A stretch of 64,000 nucleotides of DNA from Bacteroides pyogenes_A (GCF_048595595.1 NZ_CP184347.1), one strand, 5' to 3'; numbered from the stretch's first letter, positions 1 through 8,390 are shown. Made by a program: numbers and translations. Notes: generated by a model from the sequence alone, not told the origin.

Positions 1-141
1 TAAGCGTGAGAGTATCTCGCGCGAGTGTCCTCCTCCGCCGAAGGTGACATCTACGTAAATCCCCTCGGGGCGGATGTTCATTCCGTCTACGCTTTCTTTC
101 AGTAATACGGGTATGTGGTATGTCTGCTCCTCTTTATTCAT
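1..141 (-). CDS. rsmH: 16S rRNA (cytosine-N4) methyltransferase RsmH, N-terminal part
   Basis: The minus strand from 141 to the window edge encodes 47 residues beginning MNKEEQTYHIPVLLKES and reaching the SAM-binding motif VDVTFGGGGHS. This is the N-terminus of RsmH (MraW), which methylates N4 of C1402 in 16S rRNA. The rest lies outside the window. The start codon overlaps the end of mraZ by 8 bases (ATGAATAA holds the rsmH start and the mraZ stop), implying translational coupling in the division/cell-wall (dcw) cluster. It would be transcribed from the mraZ promoter. The order mraZ-rsmH is the standard dcw start, so the identification is secure despite the short fragment. Confidence 0.95.
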   Translation of the reverse strand, partial: MNKEEQTYHIPVLLKESVDGMNIRPEGIYVDVTFGGGGHSREILSRL

Positions 142-598
142 CTTCCGATTGCTGTTTGTTCATAATCTCTTCTAATGCTTTCCCGAATGCTTCGGGCGGC
201 ATAAAGGGCTGTTCAGTCCGTTCTTTTGCCCAAATCTCTATTTTGTTGTCGATCCCGATAAAGCGTATGTCACCGTGGATGTTGCATATCTGCAGATACC
301 GCTTCGGTATGAGTATGCGTCCGTTGTTGTCGGGGGTTACCACTTCCACGTCGCTGACGAACTGTCTGAATATAAGCTGGTGCTTGCTGCTCCATTTGTT
401 CAAGCGGCTTCGGAGCTCGCTCAATTCTTCGTTCCATACGCTTTCGGGGTAGAGTGTCAGGCAGTCTTGAAACACGTCTTTTCGCATAATAAGCCTCTCT
501 TCGGAAGCAGCCTGAAGCTGTTTCCGGAACGCAGCGGGTATGAATACTCTTCCCTTGGTGTCTGCTTTGGCCTCGATATTACCCAAAAAACGTATCAT
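134..598 (-). CDS. mraZ: Transcriptional regulator MraZ
   Basis: The 154-residue protein has the two SpoVT/AbrB-type swapped-hairpin halves of MraZ: an N-terminal one around residues 7-60 with DTKGRVFIPAAFR, and a second around 85-130 with DNNGRILIPKRY. MraZ is a DNA-binding repressor of the dcw cluster, acting on repeats upstream of its own gene. Length is normal for the family. It is the first gene of the minus-strand operon and overlaps rsmH. The upstream region contains evenly spaced TGG(GG) boxes placed between the promoter elements, so autoregulation is likely. No unusual residue is visible. Confidence 0.96.
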   Translation of the reverse strand: MIRFLGNIEAKADTKGRVFIPAAFRKQLQAASEERLIMRKDVFQDCLTLYPESVWNEELSELRSRLNKWSSKHQLIFRQFVSDVEVVTPDNNGRILIPKRYLQICNIHGDIRFIGIDNKIEIWAKERTEQPFMPPEAFGKALEEIMNKQQSEDE

Positions 599-623
599 AT
601 ACCTTATATATAATAAGCGACGG

Positions 624-663
624 TAAAATTAATCATTTCCCCACAATTCCCCACAAAAAACCA
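624..663 (-). promoter_or_regulatory. mraZ promoter with MraZ operator boxes
   Basis: On the minus strand, TTTG (654-657) and TAATTTTA (624-631) are spaced by 22 bases and resemble the Bacteroidetes -33/-7 elements. Three boxes with 10-bp period lie over and just upstream of the spacer: TGGTT (659-663), TGGGG (649-653), TGGGG (639-643). MraZ of other bacteria binds TGGGN repeats separated by 5 bases, which matches the two inner boxes exactly. Binding would cover the -33/-7 spacer, consistent with autorepression (inference). Confidence 0.7.
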
Positions 664-879
664 CGAAATATTTCATGGAAGTTTTGAACAGATTGTTAAA
701 AGCGCTGCCGGTGTTCTCTTTTTCAGTCGTAGGAGGAGCGATACATCTGCTCCCCGGACAAGTCGTTTCGTCTTTTTTAAAGAGGCGGATTGTCGATTTT
801 CCGGTATTTTCAACCTTGTGTTTTCTGACTGAAAGAGAGTGTTGTCTGCCCGGGAAATTACCGCATTGAGTGAAACAAA

Positions 880-1274
880 GGCTCTTTTCTGCTTAAATAG
901 AGCTTTTGCTTTGGCCGAACAAAGGCTCTCTTTGGTTTAAATGGAGCTTTTCTTTGTTTGAACAAGTATTCTTTTCTGCTTAAATGAGCTTTTAATTTGC
1001 CTGAATAAAGGCCTTTCTCTGTTTAAATGAAACTTTGCTTTGCTTGAACAAATGTTCTCCTTGGCTTAAATGGGACTTTCCTTTGTTTGAACAAATGCTC
1101 TCTTTGGTTTAAATGGAGCTTTTCTTTGTTTGAACAAGTATTCTTTTCTGCATGAATGGGCTTTTAATTTACCTGAAGAAAGTCCCTTCTCTGTTTCAAT
1201 GAAATTTTGCTTTGTTTGGACAAGTGTTCTCTTTGGCTTAAATGAAGCTTTGCTTTGTTTAAACAAAAGCTCTC
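880..1274. repeat. 43-bp tandem repeat array with 172-bp higher-order duplication
   Basis: About nine degenerate units of 43 bp, recognisable by TTAAATG followed about 20 bases later by CTTTGTTTGAACAA, run through this gap. Four units form a 172-bp block repeated in tandem: ctctctttggtttaaatgga starts at 926 and again at 1098. The motif TTTGTTTAAACAAA near 1256 is a perfect palindrome. Short ORFs over the array are low-complexity and have no plausible start context. The rest of the 1-kb gap between mraZ and glsA (664-880 and 1275-1598) shows no gene or RNA that I recognise. Confidence 0.85.
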
Positions 1275-1598
1275 TTGGAGACAAACGGGAAAATCTTCTC
1301 AGGCGGATGGTGTTTTGCAGGCTTGAAGTTTCGGCAAGAAAAAGCAGTCTTCCATCACCCCCGTTTGTGCAGTTACAAAGTTGGCGGTTTCTTCTTTTTG
1401 CCTCATTTCTTTTGTCCTTAACCCTGCTGAAACGCTGGCCGGAGGGAGTGAGAGAGAAGGCGAGCGTTATTTGTGCAGCCAAACGCTCGTTTTGCTTTCG
1501 GGTGTCGGAGCCTTCGGGCTAATCTCCTGTTGTCTTATCGGTTTGGAAGAGCCGCAACGCCGGGAATACTGGCCGGTTTATATATTTTCTGTTGTTTT

Positions 1599-1631
1599 TT
1601 TGCGAATAATAAAAAAGAACCGTTAATTTTG
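1599..1631 (+). promoter_or_regulatory. glsA-glsB promoter
   Basis: TTTG (1599-1602), a 21-base spacer and TAATTTTG (1624-1631) match the Bacteroidetes vegetative promoter. Transcription would start near 1638, only about 20 bases before the glsA ATG at 1656, which also argues against the longer upstream reading frame. Confidence 0.7.
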
Positions 1632-1655
1632 TACCATCATTTTCATAAAAAAAAG

Positions 1656-2474
1656 ATGACTGATGATTCATTGTTTCTGATTGATGTGGATAAAATACTG
1701 CGGGATAAGGCCCCAAGGTATTATAAATATATCCCAAAGTTCCTCATTTCTTATTTGAAGCGGATTGTTCATCAGGACGAAATTAATGTATTCCTGAATG
1801 ATTCGAGAGATAAGGTAGGAGTAGACTTTCTGGAAGCCTGCATGGAATTTCTGGATGCGAAAGTCAATGTGAAAGGCATTGAAAACCTTCCGAAAGAGGG
1901 ATTGTACACTTTCGTGTCCAACCATCCGTTGGGGGGACAGGACGGAGTAGCGCTCGGTTATGTGCTGGGGCGGCATTACGATGGCAAAGTGAAATACCTT
2001 GTCAACGACCTGTTGATGAACCTGCACGGTCTGGCTCCGCTCTGTATTCCCATAAACAAGACGGGAAGACAGGCGAAAGACTTTCCCCGAATGGTAGAAG
2101 CCGGATTCCGTTCCGACGATCAACTGATCATGTTTCCCGCCGGCCTTTGCTCGCGGCGCAGAAAGGGAATTATCCGCGATCCGGAGTGGAAGAAGACCTT
2201 TGTTGTGAAAAGCGTACAGACCCGCCGGGATGTCGTTCCCGTATATTTCGAAGGCAGGAACTCCGACTTCTTCTACAATCTGGCAAATACTTGTAAAGCA
2301 TTGGGGATTAAGTTTAATATCGCTATGCTTTATCTGGCGGATGAAATGTTTAAAAACCGCCATAAAACCTTTACTGTCACTTTTGGCAAACCGATTCCCT
2401 GGCAGACGTTCGATAGCTCGAAGACTCCTGCTCAGTGGGCGGAATATGTAAAGAACATCGTATATAAATTATAA
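1656..2474 (+). CDS. glsA: Glycine-lipid O-acyltransferase GlsA (lysophospholipid acyltransferase family)
   Basis: The 272-residue protein belongs to the PlsC-like acyltransferase superfamily. The catalytic motif is NHPLGGQDG with His90 and Asp96 (five residues between them instead of the usual four), and FPAGLCSRR corresponds to the FPEG block. In Bacteroides thetaiotaomicron the gene next to the GNAT commendamide synthase esterifies N-acyl-glycine to give glycine lipid; the same pairing here supports GlsA. The start at 1656 is preferred because an upstream in-frame extension would begin before the predicted promoter. It is 28 bases upstream of glsB and surely co-transcribed. It probably acts at the inner face of the cytoplasmic membrane. 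The exact acceptor is inferred from context. Confidence 0.82.
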   Translation: MTDDSLFLIDVDKILRDKAPRYYKYIPKFLISYLKRIVHQDEINVFLNDSRDKVGVDFLEACMEFLDAKVNVKGIENLPKEGLYTFVSNHPLGGQDGVALGYVLGRHYDGKVKYLVNDLLMNLHGLAPLCIPINKTGRQAKDFPRMVEAGFRSDDQLIMFPAGLCSRRRKGIIRDPEWKKTFVVKSVQTRRDVVPVYFEGRNSDFFYNLANTCKALGIKFNIAMLYLADEMFKNRHKTFTVTFGKPIPWQTFDSSKTPAQWAEYVKNIVYKL

Positions 2475-2502
2475 ACATGATCGAACAACTATAATAAGGC
2501 GC

Positions 2503-3516
2503 ATGGAAGAAATTATCAAACCGGTAGGTAAAGAGCTGTTGAAGGCGGAGCTGACGGAGGACAAACGCTTGCGAATGACCAATAAAAGCAATAATCAGAT
2601 TTATATTATTACTCATCAAACCGCTCCCAACGTAATGCGGGAGATCGGGCGTCTGCGTGAAATAGCTTTCCGTGCTGCCGGTGGCGGAACCGGTCTTTCG
2701 TTGGATATCGACGAATACGATACGATGGAGCATCCGTATAAGCAGCTTATCGTATGGAATCCCGAAGCGGAGGAGATACTGGGCGGCTACCGCTATCTGT
2801 TGGGAACCGATGTGCGCTTTAATGGCGAGGGTGCTCCCGTTCTCGCAACCTCCCACATGTTTCGCTTCTCGGATGTTTTCATAAAAGAATACTTGCCGCA
2901 AACCATTGAGTTGGGACGCTCGTTTGTCACGCTCGAATACCAGTCCACCCGTGCAGGGAGCAAAGGACTCTTCGCCCTCGACAATCTGTGGGACGGGCTT
3001 GGAGCTCTCACCGTGGTGATGCCCAATGTGAAATACTTCTTCGGCAAAGTCACCATGTATCCCAGCTATCACCGTCGCGGAAGAGACATGATTCTTTATT
3101 TCCTGAAAAAACACTTCTGCGACAAAGAACGGCTGATAGCCCCTATTGATCCGCTTAAACCGGAAACTCCGGAAAGAGAGTTAAGGGCTTTGTTCTGTAA
3201 AGACTCTTTCAAAGAAGATTATAAGATATTGAACGGAGAGATACGTAAGTTGGGATATAATATTCCTCCTTTGGTGAATGCTTATATGAGCCTAAGCCCC
3301 ACGATGCGTATGTTCGGCACAGCCGTCAATCACGAGTTCGGCGAGGTGGAAGAAACCGGCATACTGATTGCCGTGGACGAGATTCTGGAAGAAAAAAGAA
3401 TCCGGCACATCCAGACGTTCATCGAGAATCATCCGGATGCGCTGAGGCTGCCCGACAAAGGTGGAGAAGTGTTTACCCCGAAGGTCGTTACACCGCAGGA
3501 AGACTGTTGCCGTTGA
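2503..3516 (+). CDS. glsB: Glycine N-acyltransferase GlsB (GNAT, hemolysin-like)
   Basis: The 337-residue GNAT-fold protein resembles OlsB/hemolysin-type acyl-ACP N-acyltransferases, with a conserved stretch around residues 140-205 (RSFVTLEYQSTRAGSKGL to MYPSYHRRGRDMILYFL). In Bacteroides, GlsB puts a 3-hydroxy fatty acyl chain on glycine, giving commendamide, the precursor of glycine lipids and, with further amino acids, flavolipins. It follows glsA by 28 bases. Its 3' end overlaps the 3' end of the convergent dgt gene by 29 bases, with no room for a terminator between them. Family assignment is firm; the substrate follows from the family and the pairing. Confidence 0.82.
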   Translation: MEEIIKPVGKELLKAELTEDKRLRMTNKSNNQIYIITHQTAPNVMREIGRLREIAFRAAGGGTGLSLDIDEYDTMEHPYKQLIVWNPEAEEILGGYRYLLGTDVRFNGEGAPVLATSHMFRFSDVFIKEYLPQTIELGRSFVTLEYQSTRAGSKGLFALDNLWDGLGALTVVMPNVKYFFGKVTMYPSYHRRGRDMILYFLKKHFCDKERLIAPIDPLKPETPERELRALFCKDSFKEDYKILNGEIRKLGYNIPPLVNAYMSLSPTMRMFGTAVNHEFGEVEETGILIAVDEILEEKRIRHIQTFIENHPDALRLPDKGGEVFTPKVVTPQEDCCR

Positions 3517-4831
3517 TTTTCCGGTAAAGATCGAGGGCGAAGACATCGGTCATGCCCGAGATGTAATCGAGTACCGCCTGTATTCTTTCATAGAGTACGG
3601 GCGAATTTATGCGATATTGTTCCGATACGCGGTTGATCAACAACTTGGAGTATGCCTTCTCCGGTGAGGTAACGGCATCTATCATCAGTTCGAGCAGGGT
3701 GCTGATGATGCGGAAACCTGCCAGCTCGATATCCAGAACGTCGCGCGAACGGTATATCTTGTCCAGCGAAACCTTTGCGCAATATTCGTATGCTTCTGCC
3801 GGCTTTCCTGCGATATGCCTGATGAGTGCTCCCTCGAAGGTTCCCGCCAATATCTCATGCTCATGCTCCAGAAAGACGCGGGTACATTCGCGTATGAGCA
3901 GTCCGATGACCGAAGAACGGAGGTAGGCGATTTGCTCGTTGGTGTCGCTCACGATGCCGAGCGTCTCCCGGATATGCTCTATCCGTTCGTCTTCAAAAAA
4001 GCCCATGAAGAGTTGTTTGGTCTCTTCCGTAGTCAGAATCTTCAGCTTATGAGCGTCTTCTATGTCCATCATCTGGTAGCAGATGTCATCCGCCGCTTCC
4101 ACCAGAAAAACCAACGGGTGGCGTGCATACCTCAACGGATGCTCGTTGAGCAGAGTCAATCCCAGCTCGGTGGCTATCTTGCGGTAGCTCTCCTCTTCGG
4201 TGGTGAAAAAACCGAATTTCGACTTTTTGCCCGCAAGGCTTGAGGAGAAAGGATATTTGACAATGGAGGCAAGCGTCGTATAAGTCATGGCAAAGCCTCC
4301 TTTGCGCCGTCCTTCAAACCGGTGGGTCAGCAGCCGGAAAGCGTTCGCGTTTCCCTCGAAGTGTATAAGGTCTTCCCATTCAGCCGCCGAAAGCTGTTGC
4401 CCGTCCGGCTGCCTTTCTTTCAGAGACTGTCCTTTTCCCTCCGAGAAGAATGTTGAAATGGCCCGTTCGCCGGAATGTCCGAAAGGAGGATTGCCCAAGT
4501 CGTGCGCCAGACAAGCTGCCGATACGATGGAACCGATTTCCGGGAGATAAGAGTCCCGGAGTTCGGGTTGCCGCTTCAGGATCGCTTTCGCCACATCGTT
4601 TCCCAAAGATCGCCCCACGCAAGAGACTTCGAGGCTGTGCGTCAGTCGGTTGTGTACAAAGACGCTTCCGGGCAGCGGAAATACCTGTGTCTTGTTCTGC
4701 AACCTGCGGAAGGGAGCCGAAAAGATAAGTCTGTCATAATCTCTCTGAAATTCCGAACGATTCTCTTCCCGCTCCCGATGGAATTCCTCCATTCCGAAGC
4801 GTCTGGCTGATATTAGCTGTTTCCAATTCAT
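3488..4831 (-). CDS. dgt: dGTP triphosphohydrolase (HD domain)
   Basis: The 447-residue protein is a Dgt-type dNTPase, which cleaves dGTP (or dNTPs) to the deoxynucleoside and triphosphate. HD-domain metal ligands are visible: His65 in NRLTHSLEV, His110-Asp111 in CLAHDLGNPPFGHSGE, and a later Asp in EAADDICYQ. The N-terminal FRRLQNKTQVFPL is characteristic of the family. It is divergent from dut, another dNTP-pool enzyme, across a 137-bp gap containing a perfect palindrome, and convergent with glsB with overlapping ends. Length is normal. The start codon at 4831 gives the usual MNWKQLIS start of Bacteroidetes homologues. Confidence 0.93.
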   Translation of the reverse strand: MNWKQLISARRFGMEEFHREREENRSEFQRDYDRLIFSAPFRRLQNKTQVFPLPGSVFVHNRLTHSLEVSCVGRSLGNDVAKAILKRQPELRDSYLPEIGSIVSAACLAHDLGNPPFGHSGERAISTFFSEGKGQSLKERQPDGQQLSAAEWEDLIHFEGNANAFRLLTHRFEGRRKGGFAMTYTTLASIVKYPFSSSLAGKKSKFGFFTTEEESYRKIATELGLTLLNEHPLRYARHPLVFLVEAADDICYQMMDIEDAHKLKILTTEETKQLFMGFFEDERIEHIRETLGIVSDTNEQIAYLRSSVIGLLIRECTRVFLEHEHEILAGTFEGALIRHIAGKPAEAYEYCAKVSLDKIYRSRDVLDIELAGFRIISTLLELMIDAVTSPEKAYSKLLINRVSEQYRINSPVLYERIQAVLDYISGMTDVFALDLYRKINGNSLPAV

Positions 4832-4904
4832 TGTTTCCCGTTTATTTGGTCAAGAGGGGGCTTTTGCTTGTTCCCCAATCGCCCCGCCAACTTAAATTAA
4901 CTGC

Positions 4905-4920
4905 AAAATTAGCTAATTTT
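4905..4920. promoter_or_regulatory. Palindrome in the dgt/dut divergent promoter region
   Basis: AAAATTAGCTAATTTT is a perfect 16-bp palindrome midway between the divergent genes dgt and dut. Read outward on the minus strand it continues to TAATTTTG (4904-4911), a good -7 element for dgt; on the plus strand the half site reads TAATTTTC. A second possible -7, TATTTTCG (4935-4942), lies nearer dut. It may be an operator or simply two overlapping promoters. Confidence 0.5.
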
Positions 4921-4968
4921 CAGCTCATTTTTTGTATTTTCGCCCGTTAAATAGTAAACTTGTGAAGA

Positions 4969-5403
4969 ATGAACATCCAAGTAATCAATAAATCGAAGCA
5001 TCCGCTTCCGGCTTACGCCACCGAACTTTCTGCGGGAATGGATATCCGTGCCAATCTGCACGAACCCGTAACCCTGAAACCTTTGGAACGCTGCCTCATT
5101 CCTACGGGATTGTATATCTCTCTTCCTGCGGGAACTGAAGCACAGATCCGTCCTCGTAGCGGACTGGCTGTTAAGAAAGGGATTACCGTGCTCAATTCTC
5201 CGGGAACGATTGATGCCGATTACCGTGGAGAGATACGCATCATTCTGGTCAACCTCTCTTCCGAGACTTTTGTGGTTGAAGACGGGGAGCGGATTGCCCA
5301 GATGGTGATAGCCAAGCACGAGCAGGCCGTGTGGAAGGAAGTTAAGACACTCGATGAGACGGAAAGAGGCGAAGGAGGTTTCGGACATACCGGAAGAGGC
5401 TGA
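4969..5403 (+). CDS. dut: Deoxyuridine 5'-triphosphate nucleotidohydrolase (dUTPase)
   Basis: The 144-residue trimeric-type dUTPase hydrolyses dUTP to dUMP and pyrophosphate, supplying dTMP precursor and keeping uracil out of DNA. All five motifs are present: AGMDIRA (22-28), RPRSGLAVK (61-69), NSPGTIDADYRGE (77-89) with the catalytic Asp82, a GERIAQMV segment (106-113) and the C-terminal RGEGGFGHTGRG (133-144). Start and length are standard. In other Bacteroides this gene commonly precedes the TPR/DUF4292/EnvC genes that follow here, but a 660-bp repeat-rich gap now separates them. Confidence 0.97.
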   Translation: MNIQVINKSKHPLPAYATELSAGMDIRANLHEPVTLKPLERCLIPTGLYISLPAGTEAQIRPRSGLAVKKGITVLNSPGTIDADYRGEIRIILVNLSSETFVVEDGERIAQMVIAKHEQAVWKEVKTLDETERGEGGFGHTGRG

Positions 5404-5413
5404 GCATTGTCAG

Positions 5414-5643
5414 TGCAGACCGTTGATTGATTCGTTCGTTTGCGGGTGTTTTTGCAGTAACGGTCGGGTGAGGCTGACTATTAATCGATAAAATCCGTCG
5501 ATTTCACTCGGAACGTTTGTGAAGCGTTTTGCGGCGGAAGTCGGTGGGGTTGATTATATAGTCTATGCAGGCCGTCGATTGATTCGTTCGTTTGCGGGTG
5601 TTTTTGCAGCAACAGTCGGTTGGGGCTGACTATTAATCAATGA
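5414..5643. repeat. Two 76-bp direct repeats, 152 bp apart
   Basis: A segment starting TGCAGACCGTTGATTGATTC at 5414 recurs as TGCAGGCCGTCGATTGATTC at 5566; both run through TTCGTTTGCGGGTGTTTTTGC and end at TGACTATTAATC. The copies are about 90 percent identical by eye. No gene is visible here. Confidence 0.8.
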
Positions 5644-5652
5644 AAGCCGTCC

Positions 5653-5916
5653 CTTGACTCGGACCATCGGCAAAGGGATTTGCGACAGTAGCCGATGTTC
5701 GACGAAAGCAGTGGTTGGTCGAACTCAAGTTTTTGCTTCCCTTGACTCGGGCACCGGCAAAAGATTTTGCAGCGGTAGCCGATGTTCGACGAAAGCAGTG
5801 GTGGATCGAACTCAGGTTTTTGCTTCCCTTGACTCGGACCACCGGCAAAGGGTTTTGCAGCAGTAGCCGATGTTCGACGAAAGCAGTGGTTGGTTGAACT
5901 CAGGCTTTTGCTTCCC
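5653..5916. repeat. Three tandem copies of an 88-bp repeat
   Basis: The unit begins CTTGACTCGG at 5653, 5741 and 5828, so the periods are 88 and 87 bp, and each unit contains AGCCGATGTTCGACGAAAGC. The units are contiguous, without spacers. Reading frames on both strands pass through it only because the unit lacks stops; none has a convincing start. The remainder of the gap up to the TPR gene (5917-6066) holds no recognisable gene. Confidence 0.85.
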
Positions 5917-6066
5917 TCGCCGGGGTGAGGTGATTGGTGCAGGCGGAGGAGGTGGATAAGCAAATCGGATGACTCCTTTAAAGGCGGGAGAGAATAATAA
6001 ATAGTGGCTGAGAAGAGTTAACCTCTTATGGAGAAAAGAATTCAAAAAGAAAAAACGAGCTGGAAA

Positions 6067-7830
6067 ATGAAAAGAAATATAAGCTGTCTGATTATTGCGA
6101 CATTATTGCTGGTATCCTGCGGAACTGCCGGAACCGTGAAGACTGGCAACAAGAAAAAAGCGGCTGAAGTAGCGGATGCTTCTAAAGAACTGTCGCCCGA
6201 ACAGCAACGGAAATATGACTATTTCTTTCTGGAGGCTGTTCGCCTGAGAGCAAAAAAAGAGTATGCTCCTGCTTTCGGCATGTTGCAGCATTGTTTGGAA
6301 ATCGATCCCTATGCAGCCTCCGCACTCTATGAAATATCCCAGTATTACATGCTTCTGCGTCAGATCCCGCAAGGGCAGGCCGCTTTGGAAAAGGCGGTAC
6401 TGAACGCTCCCGGCAACTATTGGTACAGTCAGGCATTGGCTGCGCTTTATCGGCAACAGAACGAAACGGATAAGGCGGTGGAGCTGCTCGAACAGATGTC
6501 GGTACGGTTTTCCGACAAGCAGGAACCGTTGCTCAATCTGCTCGATCTTTACGGGCGGCAACAGAAATACGACCGGATGATTTCTACTCTCGACCGTTTG
6601 GAAAAGCGTACGGGAAAGAACGAACAGCTTTCTATGGAGAAGTTTCGCATTTATCTTCAGATGAAAGATGACAAAAAGGCGTTTCGCGAGATAGAAAGTC
6701 TGGTGCAGGAGTATCCGATGGACTTGCGGTATCAGGTTGTTTTAGGAGATGTTTACCTCCAGCACGGGAGGTTGGAGGAAGCTTACGATACCTACCAAAA
6801 AGTACTGGCTATAGAACCAGACAATCCGATGGCTGTGTTCTCCATGGCATCTTACTACGAGCAGAAAGGAGAGAAAGATTTGTACAACCGGCAGCTTGAC
6901 ATGTTGTTGCTGAACAAAAAGGTGGACGATCTGACAAAAGTCAATGTGATGCGCCAGATTATCGTAGAGAGCGAGCAAGCGGGCAAAGACAGTACGAAGG
7001 TCATTGCCCTGTTCGACAGGCTCATGAGGCAAGATATGGAGAATGCCCAGATTCCGATGCTCTATGCGCAATACCTGCTTTCAAAGAACATGGAGGCGGC
7101 TTCCGTTCCGGTTTTGGAGCAGGTGGTGAACCTCGACCCGGCCAACAAGGCTGCGAGGCTGATGCTAATAAGCTCTGCCGTGAAGAAAGAAGATTACCGG
7201 CAGATTATCAGAATCTGCGAACCGGGCATCGAAGCTACTCCCGATGCTTTGGATCTTTATTACTATTTGGCCATCGCCTACAATCAGGCGGAACAGACAG
7301 ACAGCGTGCTGAACGTGGTGCGGCGGGCGTTGGAGCATGTTACTCCCGATACGCGGAAGGAATTGATTTCGGACTTTTATGCCATGATGGGCGATATGTA
7401 TCACACCAAAAAGCAGATGACAGAGGCGTATGCCGCTTATGATTCGGCTTTGGTGTACAACCCTTCCAATATCAGTGCGTTGAACAATTATGCCTATTAC
7501 TTGTCGGTAGAACGGAGAGACCTTGACAGGGCGGAGGAGATGAGCTATAAAACCATCAAGGCAGAGCCGGACAATTCCACTTTCCTCGATACGTATGCGT
7601 GGATTCTTTTTGAGAAAGGCAACTACTCGCAGGCGCGCATTTACATCGACAATGCGATGAAGGGCGATGGTGCGAAGAGCGATGTGATAGTGGAGCATTG
7701 CGGTGACATCTACTACATGACGGGCGATGCGGAAGGGGCTTTGAAGTATTGGAAGCAAGCCTTGGAGATGGGAAGCAAATCGAAAACACTGAAACAAAAA
7801 ATAGAAAAAAAGAAATATATTGCCGAATGA
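6067..7830 (+). CDS. TPR-repeat lipoprotein
   Basis: The 587-residue protein starts MKRNISCLIIATLLLVSCG, a lipoprotein signal with the modified Cys at residue 17; an in-frame ATG 13 codons upstream (6028) would spoil the signal, so 6067 is preferred. The remainder is a superhelix of tetratricopeptide repeats, e.g. ALYEISQYYMLLRQIPQGQAA and LEEAYDTYQKVLAIEPDNPM. Such proteins are scaffolds at the periplasm or outer membrane. It forms an operon with a DUF4292 lipoprotein and an EnvC homologue, each overlapping the next by four bases (ATGA), an arrangement common in Bacteroides, so a part in envelope or peptidoglycan maintenance is likely. The precise function is unknown. Confidence 0.88.
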   Translation: MKRNISCLIIATLLLVSCGTAGTVKTGNKKKAAEVADASKELSPEQQRKYDYFFLEAVRLRAKKEYAPAFGMLQHCLEIDPYAASALYEISQYYMLLRQIPQGQAALEKAVLNAPGNYWYSQALAALYRQQNETDKAVELLEQMSVRFSDKQEPLLNLLDLYGRQQKYDRMISTLDRLEKRTGKNEQLSMEKFRIYLQMKDDKKAFREIESLVQEYPMDLRYQVVLGDVYLQHGRLEEAYDTYQKVLAIEPDNPMAVFSMASYYEQKGEKDLYNRQLDMLLLNKKVDDLTKVNVMRQIIVESEQAGKDSTKVIALFDRLMRQDMENAQIPMLYAQYLLSKNMEAASVPVLEQVVNLDPANKAARLMLISSAVKKEDYRQIIRICEPGIEATPDALDLYYYLAIAYNQAEQTDSVLNVVRRALEHVTPDTRKELISDFYAMMGDMYHTKKQMTEAYAAYDSALVYNPSNISALNNYAYYLSVERRDLDRAEEMSYKTIKAEPDNSTFLDTYAWILFEKGNYSQARIYIDNAMKGDGAKSDVIVEHCGDIYYMTGDAEGALKYWKQALEMGSKSKTLKQKIEKKKYIAE

Positions 7831-8390
7831 AAAAGGGAATTTATCTTTTGCTGGTCGTAATGTTGTCGCTCGCCGGATGTAAAAGCACGAAGCGCCTGAC
7901 TGTTCCGGAGGGACAGGTTTCTCGGTATCTGTCGTCGAAGTTGCAACTGACGGTTCCGGGGCGGAACGGGGAGATGTCTGTGGGCGGAAGCATGAAACTG
8001 AAAAGCAGGGAGCGGATGCAATTGTCATTCCTGATGCCTCTGTTCCGTGTCGAAGTGGCGCGCATCGAAGCTACTCCCGATGAGGTGCTTCTGGTAGACC
8101 GCATGAACAAACGTTTCGTTCGTGCCACAAGGGAAGAGCTCAGAAGCCGGTTCTCGAAAGAGGTGGAGTTCGCGCGGTTGGAGAAGATACTTTTCGACGC
8201 ATCTTTGCCCGGCGGCAAATCGGAACTGACAGGGAGAGAGTTAGGGCTTCCCTCGCTGGACAAAGCCAAGATCCGGCTTTACGATTTCTCGGACAGGGAG
8301 TTTGCAATGAATCCTACCGAACTCGGAGCCAGATATGAGGAGGTTCCCGTAGATGATTTAATACAAATGTTGAAAGCTTTATTACGATGA
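7827..8390 (+). CDS. DUF4292 lipoprotein
   Basis: The 187-residue protein begins MKKGIYLLLVVMLSLAGCKS, a clear lipoprotein signal with Cys18. The body (YLSSKLQLTVP, SLMPLFRVEVARIEATPDEVLLVDRMNKRF) matches the DUF4292 family of Bacteroidetes, which resembles the LolB/LolA-like beta fold that handles lipids or lipoproteins (resemblance recalled, not tested). The start overlaps the stop of the TPR gene (ATGA at 7827-7830), and its own stop overlaps the EnvC start in the same way, so the three products are probably made in coupled amounts. The longer upstream reading frame lies inside the TPR gene and is rejected. Confidence 0.88.
   Translation: MKKGIYLLLVVMLSLAGCKSTKRLTVPEGQVSRYLSSKLQLTVPGRNGEMSVGGSMKLKSRERMQLSFLMPLFRVEVARIEATPDEVLLVDRMNKRFVRATREELRSRFSKEVEFARLEKILFDASLPGGKSELTGRELGLPSLDKAKIRLYDFSDREFAMNPTELGARYEEVPVDDLIQMLKALLR

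Noticed and set aside
1066..1482. Frames over the 43-bp repeats (Lys/Phe/Gln-rich)
   Set aside because: Low-complexity translation of the array with no start signal.
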